From a virus: a DNA stretch of 32,997 bases. Within the stretch, counting starts at the first letter, position 1. Each line of letters starts with the position of its first letter. Position numbers and translations under genes: made by a program. A model generated the notes under the pieces. The model did not search any database and was not told where the DNA came from. It saw only the letters and a program-made list of their open reading frames with translations. Positions 13,468-21,200 of the stretch are shown one piece after another. The stretch spans positions 1 through 32,997 of IMG/VR virus record IMGVR_UViG_3300037493_002835; one strand, given 5' to 3'.

Positions 13468-13518
13468 TGTGTATAAAAGATGTTGAAGCGATGTGCGTAT
13501 GGTGTAGTCTATACACAC
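13468..13518. promoter_or_regulatory. Putative operators in the divergent control region
   Basis: TGTGTATA occurs at 13468-13475. An inverted pair, GTGCGTAT (13493-13500) and ATACACAC (13511-13518), flanks a 10-base spacer with one mismatch. The same TGTGTATA lies across the promoter of the second ribbon-helix-helix gene at 14981-14988. The 151-bp region between the divergent operons (13422-13572) has no other gene, and these sites are the best candidates for binding by the two related regulators. A rightward promoter is expected here, but its boxes are not clear. Confidence 0.45.
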
Positions 13519-13572
13519 GTAAGGCACAAACGCCCTATAAACATTGAACAAAACAACAACACCAAAAACAAA

Positions 13573-14037
13573 ATGAAAACACAAACAATCGAAGACGGAA
13601 ACAGCATGGAGTCCTTATTCGGAGAGGTTATTAGCATTTATTCACGCGCGCAGGGCATCGAGGATGGCGTTCTGGTGGACGTATCCGACGCCCTCACGCC
13701 CTGCCCGTTCAAATATCCCGTCGCCATGAGCCGAGCCGCCTACGAAACCACCATAGCCGCCGGCGGCGAGTGGGTGGCCATCGAAAAGCCCACGGATGAC
13801 ATGATTGAGGAATTGCAGTTACCCGGCGGCCAAGACGTGAAAGGCCGTTTGCATGACGTTTTCACAATGGCTCTGGAGGCTATCCGACGCGGCACGACCA
13901 CAGATCGCATCTGGTTCTCCGTTCTCGTGGACACCCACGGCAACGGGCGCAAAACAAAAGTGGACCTTTACAGCGTATGCGGCCCCGGCGACACCGCCGC
14001 ACCTGTCATCACCATCATGCTACGTGGCGAAGACTGA
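13573..14037 (+). CDS. DUF6573-like protein (154 aa)
   Basis: The segment SLFGEVISIYSRAQGIEDGV, then LVDVSDALTPCPFKYPVAMS and the C-terminal YSVCGPGDTAAPVITIMLRG, resembles the conserved start and end of the DUF6573 family seen on plasmids and phages, whose function is unknown. The first 14 residues are polar. The ATG at 13573 is chosen because everything before it is low-quality sequence; it has an adenine-rich leader and no Shine-Dalgarno. It is the first gene of the rightward operon that leads toward the integrase. Confidence 0.7.
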   Translation: MKTQTIEDGNSMESLFGEVISIYSRAQGIEDGVLVDVSDALTPCPFKYPVAMSRAAYETTIAAGGEWVAIEKPTDDMIEELQLPGGQDVKGRLHDVFTMALEAIRRGTTTDRIWFSVLVDTHGNGRKTKVDLYSVCGPGDTAAPVITIMLRGED

Positions 14038-14106
14038 CCCGCGTTCGCCGGGGCTGGCAACGGCTACCGGCGACCGCGCGCCAGTAACGCGCAACAAACA
14101 AACACC

Positions 14107-14307
14107 ATGAAAACGTATTCAATAAAACAAATCTGCGAGGACGTAGCCGACCAACTGCGCGGCTTCGTGCTGGACATTCCAATGGTTCGGCAGGCCATCA
14201 ACGACCACGCCGACGCATTGGACAAGGCCGGCCACAAGGTTAATTTCAACTTTAGCCAAGATCGGGCCGTCAAACGTGTCTTTAAATCTTTATCTCACCG
14301 CCGCTAA
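14107..14307 (+). CDS. Hypothetical phage protein (66 aa)
   Basis: The protein is short and helical (MKTYSIKQICEDVADQLRGF, then VRQAINDHADALDKAG) with a basic C-terminus. No family is recognised. The ATG at 14107 follows an ACAAACAAACACC leader without a Shine-Dalgarno, as for the neighbouring genes. Position suggests a lysogeny-side or accessory role. It ends five bases before the next gene. Confidence 0.6.
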   Translation: MKTYSIKQICEDVADQLRGFVLDIPMVRQAINDHADALDKAGHKVNFNFSQDRAVKRVFKSLSHRR

Positions 14308-14311
14308 TCTT

Positions 14312-14641
14312 ATGAAAACACAAACAACACAAAACTATCCCGTCACACACACATCCGGCCCGTGGAATTTTGTCCGCGATGGCTTCAGAATCACGTTGGG
14401 AAATGAAAAGACGAGCAACACAACCACACCGCATGACTACATGGTTGCGGAGATTGCAGACAATTCATTTCAGGCGGAGGCCAACGCCCGACTCATCGCC
14501 GCCGCGCCGGACCTGCTGGCCGCCCTGCAACGTATGACGCGCGCGGTGGACGACTACGACGGCAACATTCCTGCCGACATAGATTCACCCTATCACCAAG
14601 CCCTCGCCGCCATCGCCAAGGCCATAGGAGGAGAGTTATGA
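14312..14641 (+). CDS. Phage protein with the ARLIAAAPDLLAAL motif (109 aa)
   Basis: The stretch EANARLIAAAPDLLAALQRM is a very common signature of small temperate-phage proteins of unknown function, usually preceded by a strand-rich part that begins with a GPW motif. Here that is TSGPWNFVRDGFRITLGNE, so both halves are present and of normal size. The ATG at 14312 is chosen over an upstream GTG at 14276 because that would overlap the previous gene. The stop overlaps the next start as ATGA. Confidence 0.72.
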   Translation: MKTQTTQNYPVTHTSGPWNFVRDGFRITLGNEKTSNTTTPHDYMVAEIADNSFQAEANARLIAAAPDLLAALQRMTRAVDDYDGNIPADIDSPYHQALAAIAKAIGGEL

Positions 14642-14880
14642 CCGTGGAAGAACTGATTGCCGAGCTGCAAAAACATCCCGGCCACTACACCGCCCACATC
14701 TTCCGCGAAGGTTACGAACTGGAGGATTTTGTTGCCCAGATAATCGCCGTGGATTGCCAGAGCGAAATCAAATCCGTGGACATCGTGATCGAGTGGCCGC
14801 ATGAAATCATTTACGAAACCGAACCGATCCGGGGAAAATTCCGCGCCGCAATCATCAAAGCCACCGGAGGCCAACCATGA
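14638..14880 (+). CDS. Hypothetical phage protein (80 aa)
   Basis: The N-terminus MTVEELIAELQKHPGHYTAH reads as a helix then a strand, a start seen in small phage proteins that describe a 'percentage or quantity' fold. The rest (IIAVDCQSEIKSVDIVIEWP) is strand-rich and acidic. No named family is recognised. The gene is ATGA-coupled on both sides, with AGGAGAG before its ATG, and belongs to the rightward operon. Confidence 0.65.
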   Translation: MTVEELIAELQKHPGHYTAHIFREGYELEDFVAQIIAVDCQSEIKSVDIVIEWPHEIIYETEPIRGKFRAAIIKATGGQP

Positions 14881-14966
14881 CCCCCAACACCCGCGAAAAC
14901 ATCCAAGAAGCAGGCGTGGCGCTGCTCGTCTGGCTGCTCATCCTCGCCGCCCTCGTGCTGATTTGA
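14877..14966 (+). CDS. Tiny single-span membrane peptide (29 aa)
   Basis: The frame encodes a polar start (MTPNTRENIQEAG) and a hydrophobic segment (VALLVWLLILAALVLI) that ends at the stop codon, a typical one-span micropeptide. The ATG overlaps the stop of the upstream gene as ATGA, with GGAGG seven bases before it. Its role is unknown; phage membrane micropeptides often act in superinfection exclusion or lysis timing. The -35 box of the next promoter overlaps its stop. Confidence 0.6.
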   Translation: MTPNTRENIQEAGVALLVWLLILAALVLI

Positions 14967-14990
14967 CATGTGCGGCGTAATGTGTATATG
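14963..14990 (+). promoter_or_regulatory. Promoter of the second ribbon-helix-helix gene
   Basis: TTGACA (14963-14968) is a consensus -35 box. The -10 candidate TATATG (14985-14990) follows after 16 bases and overlaps the half site TGTGTATA (14981-14988), so a bound repressor would block polymerase. The ATG of the gene is ten bases further on, leaving almost no leader. Confidence 0.55.
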
Positions 14991-14999
14991 TTACCCATT

Positions 15000-15281
15000 A
15001 TGAAAACCAGAATCCAAGTCAGTATTCACCCCGATCTTGTCGCCGTGGCCCAGCAAAACATGGCCGTCCGCAAGTTTAGCTCGTTCAGTGCGTATCTAGA
15101 GATGCTGATCCGCGAAGAATACGCGCGCGGCCAGCAGTCCCCAATCAATTCCGCGCCAAGTCCGGCCTTCCAAGCGATTTTTGACGCAGCCGCCGCAACG
15201 GCTCGCGGCGCACAATCCGCAGCGCCGCCTCCAATTCGGCGATCAACAAAAGCACCTGCGCGGCGGAAAGTTGGGAAATGA
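15000..15281 (+). CDS. Ribbon-helix-helix-like regulator, rightward copy (93 aa)
   Basis: Residues 3-45 (TRIQVSIHPDLVAVAQQN, then FSSFSAYLEMLIREEYARG) match the strand-helix-helix plan of MetJ/Arc-type dimeric DNA-binding proteins and resemble the leftward protein at 13248-13421. The C-terminal half is alanine- and proline-rich and ends in a basic tail (KAPARRKVGK) that may be disordered. It has its own promoter with an operator-like site over the -10. Its position directly before the integrase suggests control of integration or of the divergent early promoters. Confidence 0.7.
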   Translation: MKTRIQVSIHPDLVAVAQQNMAVRKFSSFSAYLEMLIREEYARGQQSPINSAPSPAFQAIFDAAAATARGAQSAAPPPIRRSTKAPARRKVGK

Positions 15282-15503
15282 CCCCGGTAATTTTTACAGT
15301 TAAAGGCATGGGCTCAAAGTGCCATGAAAACTTTTCATGTCTATAAAAAAACGACCTTCTAACCCCCTCAAACGGGGGGGGGTTACAACTTAAAAATATG
15401 ACCCAGCCGCAACGCTTGCCCAATGCTGGCCCCGCAGCATCAAAGGCGGCATCAACCACCGTAACCCGTTGACGCACAAACAACCTCCAACTCCTTTACG
15501 ATC
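15282..15503. other. Gap upstream of the integrase; possible attachment-site region
   Basis: This 222-bp gap holds a perfect 8-bp inverted repeat, CATGAAAA/TTTTCATG (15323-15339), and a GC-rich hairpin (15361-15384). Phage attachment sites usually lie beside the integrase gene. The 3' side of this integrase overlaps another gene, so this gap is the better place for attP. No core sequence can be named without the host junction. Confidence 0.35.
15361..15384. terminator. GC hairpin between the regulator and integrase genes
   Basis: AACCCCC (15361-15367) can pair with the run of nine G plus TT (15374-15384) around a six-base loop. No U-run follows on the plus strand. On the minus strand a run of seven T lies about ten bases beyond. 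It could slow or end transcription, but it is not a canonical intrinsic terminator. Confidence 0.3.
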
Positions 15504-16901
15504 ATGAAACACGCGATTTTACAAGATGCTGATTTACAGGCGACGAGCGGCGCAAACCCCTCAGATTTACCCATATCCGCCAAAATTATTGTCTTGCCTG
15601 CTAGGCGCGATGTGGAAGAATCGACACCACTCAGCACCATGCAAACAGCATCAAAGACAGCATCAGCGGCCAAATTTCCGCACTTCCGTTTCACGTACGC
15701 AGGAAAGATGTGGAGAGTGTTTAGGCGGCCCGGAAGTGCGGCGTGGTATATTGTTTTCCAACGCGCCGGCAAACGGCACCTCCTGAGTTTGGGCGCGACG
15801 AAGGAAGCCGCGATTGCCGCCGCCAAGGTGAAGATTCAAGCGTGGAGCGAGGACCGCCTGGACGTGTTGCGCCGGAGCATGGAGCGACCCGGCGAGAAAC
15901 AATTCACGCGCTTGACCGAGTTCATCGCCGCTGCCCTTGCTGCGCCTTGTGGCAAACCCTCATCGCGCGCCGATCAAGCCGCCAAGCTGCGCCTCGTCGT
16001 CAAACGCGCCGGGCGCGATCCTGACACCGCCACCACTGGCGTATTCGGCGACAGCACGGCGCAAGACTACTTCCGCCACGTCGAGACCGAGGCCAACCGC
16101 ATCACGGACCAAAAAGCGAAATCGCGGTTTCTCAATTCCGCGCTGTCCACGTTCATTGGCGCGAACGCCACGATCACGCCGGCCAAGCTGCGGCATTATT
16201 CCGGTATCAATTTTCCTCTGGACCTCAAACCCTTCCGCGAGGGACTGATCAAATCCGGCTTGAAACAGAACAAAACCGCGCGAAACGATCCTTCGTGGCC
16301 GATGATCCGGGGACTGATGCGTGAATTTGTTTCGCTGGGCAAGCGCGCCGACTACGCGCCCGCGCCGTGCCGGTTCGAGTTCAGCCGGCGCAACGTGTTT
16401 CTCGCTATGGGTCTTGAACTTTGCTTCGGACTACGGAAGAACGAAGTCCGGCAAGTGCGCTGGGAATGGTTCAGCCAGGACACCTACGGCCCGGTGTTGC
16501 GCGGGGACGCGATGGTGAAGAACGGCAGCGGCGAGTTACGATTGACACCGCTCGATCCCTTTTGGCGGATATTTAACCGCATCGTGGACGCGAACGGCTG
16601 GCGGAAAACCACCGGCCTCGTGCTGGAAGGAGACACCATCAGCCACACGCGGGATTACCCCTTCGCGCACGTCGGCGCAATCGTGCGGCGTTGCGGCTGG
16701 ACCACGCAAAAGACAAACCACGCCTTGCGCGACCTGTCCGCCAGTCTCATCACCACCAAGTTCGGAGCGCAAAAGGCGCAATGGTGGGCGCGACATAGCA
16801 GCGTGACCACCACCGAGGCGCATTATAGCCGCTTTGTGGACCAGCGCGCCGCGCTGACAAACGAGAACGTGCTGCCGTGGCTACGATTCGCGAAGAAATG
16901 A
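15504..16901 (+). CDS. int: Tyrosine-family phage integrase
   Basis: The enzyme recombines attP with attB. The catalytic residues of tyrosine recombinases can be read: Arg311 in GLRKNEVRQVRW, His406 and Arg409 in NHALRDLSAS, His431 in WWARHSS, and the nucleophile Tyr441 in EAHYSRF. The N-terminal arm (about 60-110, HFRFTYAGKMWRVFRR) and a core-binding domain precede the catalytic part. At 465 residues it is somewhat longer than typical. The first 50 residues are weakly conserved in appearance, so a start at Met46 is also possible. No Shine-Dalgarno is seen. Its 3' end overlaps a convergent gene by 21 bp. Confidence 0.9.
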   Translation: MKHAILQDADLQATSGANPSDLPISAKIIVLPARRDVEESTPLSTMQTASKTASAAKFPHFRFTYAGKMWRVFRRPGSAAWYIVFQRAGKRHLLSLGATKEAAIAAAKVKIQAWSEDRLDVLRRSMERPGEKQFTRLTEFIAAALAAPCGKPSSRADQAAKLRLVVKRAGRDPDTATTGVFGDSTAQDYFRHVETEANRITDQKAKSRFLNSALSTFIGANATITPAKLRHYSGINFPLDLKPFREGLIKSGLKQNKTARNDPSWPMIRGLMREFVSLGKRADYAPAPCRFEFSRRNVFLAMGLELCFGLRKNEVRQVRWEWFSQDTYGPVLRGDAMVKNGSGELRLTPLDPFWRIFNRIVDANGWRKTTGLVLEGDTISHTRDYPFAHVGAIVRRCGWTTQKTNHALRDLSASLITTKFGAQKAQWWARHSSVTTTEAHYSRFVDQRAALTNENVLPWLRFAKK

Positions 16902-17045
16902 CCGCTGCCCATGCGCACGGCTCACCACCACGCCCGCCTCCGCCATTGCCACCTCATCGTAAAACCGTTTCTGCCGGCGCGCGCCCTTCGGCACAAACCG
17001 TTTCTTGCGCTGCTTCAAATCATGCTCGCGCTTTGTCCTGCTCAT
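16881..17045 (-). CDS. Short basic protein convergent with the integrase (54 aa)
   Basis: The protein is very basic (MSRTKREHDLKQRKKRFVPK, then GARRQKRFYDEVAMAEAG). No family is recognised; nucleic-acid or virion-interior binding would suit the charge. The ATG at 17045 overlaps the stop of the phosphoesterase gene as ATGA. It ends the leftward virion operon and overlaps the last 21 bases of the integrase gene on the other strand. Confidence 0.6.
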   Translation of the reverse strand: MSRTKREHDLKQRKKRFVPKGARRQKRFYDEVAMAEAGVVVSRAHGQRSFLRES

Positions 17046-18061
17046 AACACTTTCCCGTTCAGTAACCGGATCGTCTCCACGCCGAACTGGCCACTGGATA
17101 AATCCACCATCGCCGCCGAGTGCGTCCATTTATTGATGCGCGCATACCTCGGATACAACCCGCACAGACAACCCGTGGACCACGTTGAAATCAGCTTCCC
17201 GTTCGCACTCGTCTCCGAGTGCTGACTGTCCTTGTGCAGATGCCCCTGCAAACCGCACTCAATCGTCCGCATGAACAACCCGCGCGCCGGGTTCACGGGC
17301 GGCGCGATGCTCCCCTTGCCGAGTTCGTGCCCGTGATAGATGTTGAGCTTCCCGATCATTATCTTTTGTTGATCGTCCACCCACTCGACATCCTCCACCG
17401 GCTCGATGCTATCAATCTTGGCCGTGGTCAGATGTTTCAGACTCACGCCAGACACCCCGTAAAGCTCCGGTGCTTTGCGGAACAGATACTTGTCGAACCA
17501 TTCGTCGTGATTGCCCAGCTTGTAGATGAGACGCGCCTTGGGGAACTGTTGTTTTAACCACCCCAAAAACTGCCGCGTCAGGTCCAACTCCTTCTTGAGC
17601 GACGACTCCGTGGGATTCTTATCGAAGCGCGAGATGCTAAAAAAGTCGCACACGTCGCCATTGAGCAGGATGCACGTCGGGTCGGCGCGCTTGGCGCGAT
17701 GGATCACCGCCTCAATCGCCGCACGATCATGGAACGGGATGTGGATGTCTGAGAGGATCAGCGTGCGCGGTTCGTCCAGGTGCAGCGGCGCATACGACGG
17801 TGCAGACGAGCGGGGAAACTCCCAGGTGAAACCGCACTTGCCGTTGGGCCGCGCCAGTGGGCTGTCTTTGATCCGCTTGCGGTGGACATTTCCGACGTTG
17901 CCGCGCTGATAGCGCACGGCGGAATTAGCTGCCGCAAGCGTGGGAAACCAGTGCCGATGCTTTTTGTAGATGACGCGCGCGAGCGTCATGGAGGGTAGGT
18001 CTTTGAACTGGGCGCAGGCCGCCTTTACCGTTTGCAGTCTCTCTTTGTTTGTGCTTCGCAT
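17042..18061 (-). CDS. Calcineurin-like metallophosphoesterase
   Basis: The two-metal active site of this hydrolase superfamily is complete: SDIHIPFHD (Asp105, His107), LNGDVCDFF (Asp136), LGNHDEW (Asn184, His185), YHGHE (His243) and GHLH (His274, His276) in 339 residues. An N-terminal 90-residue extension may bind DNA or a partner. Substrate is unknown; phage homologues may act on nucleotides, RNA ends or DNA. The ATG at 18061 has AAGGGGG nearby. The frame continues upstream to 18106, but that overlaps the preceding gene more heavily. It follows the giant polyvalent gene and one small gene in the same transcript. Confidence 0.85.
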   Translation of the reverse strand: MRSTNKERLQTVKAACAQFKDLPSMTLARVIYKKHRHWFPTLAAANSAVRYQRGNVGNVHRKRIKDSPLARPNGKCGFTWEFPRSSAPSYAPLHLDEPRTLILSDIHIPFHDRAAIEAVIHRAKRADPTCILLNGDVCDFFSISRFDKNPTESSLKKELDLTRQFLGWLKQQFPKARLIYKLGNHDEWFDKYLFRKAPELYGVSGVSLKHLTTAKIDSIEPVEDVEWVDDQQKIMIGKLNIYHGHELGKGSIAPPVNPARGLFMRTIECGLQGHLHKDSQHSETSANGKLISTWSTGCLCGLYPRYARINKWTHSAAMVDLSSGQFGVETIRLLNGKVL

Positions 18062-18291
18062 TTCGCCCCCTTCTTCTTCCGGTGCAGATAGGTTTTCCAT
18101 CCACACGCCGAAAACAAACCCTTCAAAATCTCATGCGCCTCGGCGTTGCCGCCGAAGATATGCGCCTCATTGAGCGCCGGCAGGAAATCGTAATGCCCGC
18201 GCACCGGCGAGTTGCCCCAATCAATCCCCTCGTAATTCGCCTGAAACGACTGCGAGAAACAATTCCGAGGTGCTGATCCCTTGCCGTTCAT
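18025..18291 (-). CDS. Conserved small phage protein, MNGKGSAPR type (88 aa)
   Basis: The start MNGKGSAPRNCFSQSFQANY and the following EGIDWG match a small protein found widely in tailed phages and usually annotated as hypothetical. The C-terminal half (EAHEILKGLFSACGWKTYLH) is helical, then lysine-rich. The ATG at 18291 overlaps the stop of the giant gene as ATGA, and its 3' end overlaps the phosphoesterase start region by 37 bp. Its function is not known. Confidence 0.7.
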   Translation of the reverse strand: MNGKGSAPRNCFSQSFQANYEGIDWGNSPVRGHYDFLPALNEAHIFGGNAEAHEILKGLFSACGWKTYLHRKKKGAKCEAQTKRDCKR

Positions 18292-21200
18292 TTGGTCGCC
18301 TCCAACGCCCGCCGAGCTGTCTCGGTCGCCTGCTTGTAGAGTCTCCGCCGATCTTCCTGCTCCGTGGCGCGCGCTGCCATTTCCATCTGCAATTTGATTG
18401 CCGCGTGATACGCCGTGAGGATGCGGGCAGACACTAGCTCTTTGCTCGTCGCCGTCGGCTGGCCTCCGGCTTTGAGCGAGTGCGTGTTACCCTTGAGACG
18501 CGCCTGATGCTGCATGTAGCTGTCCCAGAAGTCCGCCAGGTATCTGCCGTTCGCCGAGAACTCGCCGCCACGCCGAAACAGACGCCCCATCACAGGGATG
18601 TCCGCCGGTTCAGATTCCCGCACCCCAGAGTCCTTTATTCCCATCATCCGCATCATCGCGCCGGGCGCATCTGCCAGATCACTCCCCACGCCACCGAAGA
18701 TGCCCCGCACCGCCGCGTCCACGCGACGAGGTGACACTGTGTTCGGGAACGCATCACCGAGCGACTTCGCGATGATGCTGGAGAAATACGCCCGTTGCTG
18801 GCCCGGCGGCAAATCCAGTTCGCCCCGTGGCACAATGGGTTTGTCAAAGAAATCAATCCGGTTTGACCATTGCTCTTTTGCCAGCTTCAACAACACCGGA
18901 TAATCCAGCGGGTTCTGCGTGGCGAAGATGTGTTTCAATCCTTCTTTGAGATAAACCGGGTCGCGCTGATACCACGAGTCGAGCAGGATTTCAGGCACCA
19001 CCTGAAACACATTGCCCCACTCCGCCGGACGCGGCACTTGAACAATCGTTCCATCACCGGCATCCACGTTGGTATATAGATAACGCTCGCGCCACGGCAG
19101 ATTGCGGTACCACTCCTCATCCTTGTTGCGCCACCAGTTGTAAATCGTGGGCAACGTGAGCAACGCCAACCCCGTGAGCGTGGCCTTGGCTGCGGCGTGA
19201 TCCTTGGTCTTGAACCCTTGTTCCTTTTTGAACGCCCGCCCAAAACTGCGCGTGCCCTGGATGACCGCGTTGTAAAACGGCACGGCTTGGTTCACCATCT
19301 TGCCCACGCGACCGCCTGCGCTGAAATCCGTCGTGACACGTTTCGCCGCCACCTTCATCGCCACGGCCTGATCCGGGGTCAGTCTTGCGCCCGGTTTCCA
19401 GCCTGATTCTTTGCCGACAAGATTCATCTCAGCGAGACGCGGCGCGCTCTCGGTGAAACTCAACGCTTCACGTAACGTCTCCACCGGACTCGCGAGCCGC
19501 CGAAACACTTTGCCGCGAAACAATCCTTTCACCTCACGTTGCGCCTGCCGGATGTCGCCACCGAGGAAGGTGCCGCCACCGATGCCAAGCTGTTTGAACG
19601 TCTGCCAGTTCGCCGACTCCTTGCCCGTCAATCCCGCCTGAACAATATCTTTCAACGAGCCGATGTATTCAGCCATGCGTGAAGCCGGATTGCCCGCAAG
19701 ACTCTGGTGCATGAACGTGGGAAGATCGCGCAGCGGGTTTGTGACCAACGAGAACGAGGCGCGCAAGCCCGTCGTGCCCATCTTAAAAGCCCGGTTCGGC
19801 ACGCCCAGAAACAAATCCGCGACCTTGCCGAGACGCGGCGCGTCCACGCCTTGCAACAGATCGAACAACCCCGCCGGCACTTGATACCATTCCGGTTTGC
19901 CATTGACCACTCGCACCATGATGGGATCGCTGCCCGTCGGCCTGTCCATGTGAGAAGCGTATTTCAGCAGCGTATCCGCCGGGATCGCCGTGGTGTCCAC
20001 GCCCATGCCTTCCAACTGTTCCCGAATCTTCTCGATGTTCAACCCCTCCATCACCTTCGTGCGCGGCACACGCTCCACGAGCCATCCCATACCCTCCGTC
20101 TGCGATAGCTTGAACACACTGTCCAGTACCATGTCTTTGTGCGCCCGGCTGATCAACCGTTCCGCAGTCAGCAAACTTTGCAGATAAATCTCACGCACCG
20201 GCAATCCGCTCCCGTGCATCTTCATCATGCCAGCGCCCATGCGCGACTGTGCCGCACGTTGCGCCGACTCCGGCAACACACGCGCCAACGGCACGTAATC
20301 ACTGCTTCCCGCCCGGATCGCATCCACAAGCGGGCCATTCGTCGCCGGACTCGCCGCCTTCACGTATTCAAGAACGCCATCCCACCATTGATACCACTTG
20401 CTTGCCGCATCAATGAACGCCGGGGTTTCCAGCTTGTTCTTGAGATACGTGGCATCCTCCAACGTCAGGCCGGGATTTTTGCCTTTGCCCCAACGCTCCA
20501 ACGCCCGCCGCGACCACAGATAATTTCTGAAATTCTCCGCATCCACCGGCTTCAATCGCGCAAACGCCTCTTTGAGACTTGGCCCGGTGCGATTGCCCCA
20601 GATGTCTTGCACGCCACGCTCGACGAAGTTCTCTAGGATGTGACCCGCCACGCCACGGTTTGCCGTTGCCAACATGAACGGGTCTTGGCTGGGCGCAAGC
20701 CGCTTGCCGCTGATGCGTTCAAAGCCGCGACTCAACTCCTCCAGGGGCGCGAACTCCTCCACCTGCGCCTGTTTGCCCAGATATTCCTTGGCGATCTTCT
20801 TCAACTGCTCGAAGCGCGTGTCCTGCCCTTTGGACTGAGCGGCGGCGCGACCTTCCGCACCTTGCCCGCGCCACACATCCACCAACTCGCGAGCCGCCGT
20901 CATGCTGCGTTTCAGTTCCGGTTGAGCGGCGAACAATTCAGACTCTAACCACTTCGCGGCGTGGGGTGCGCTCTTGGCCGCGTTCTCGGTGGTCAACCAG
21001 AGCCGCGTCAATTCGCTGAATCCTTCCGCCGTGTAACCAGCGGAGGGTTTGGTGCTGCCATACAACGCCCGACCCAACGCGCGCAACTCCGCCACAGCCT
21101 GCTTGTAGAGCGGGCTGGGTTTCATCGCGCGCATCAAAGCCGCGCTCCCGCTGCTGCCGAACACCGCATCCGATACCGCGTGAGCCACTTCATGCGCCGC

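Noticed and set aside
15145-15483. Minus-strand frame of 112 codons antisense to the second ribbon-helix-helix gene
   Set aside because: Its last 54 codons look slightly protein-like, but most of the overlap is with a well-supported gene on the other strand and no start signal is visible.
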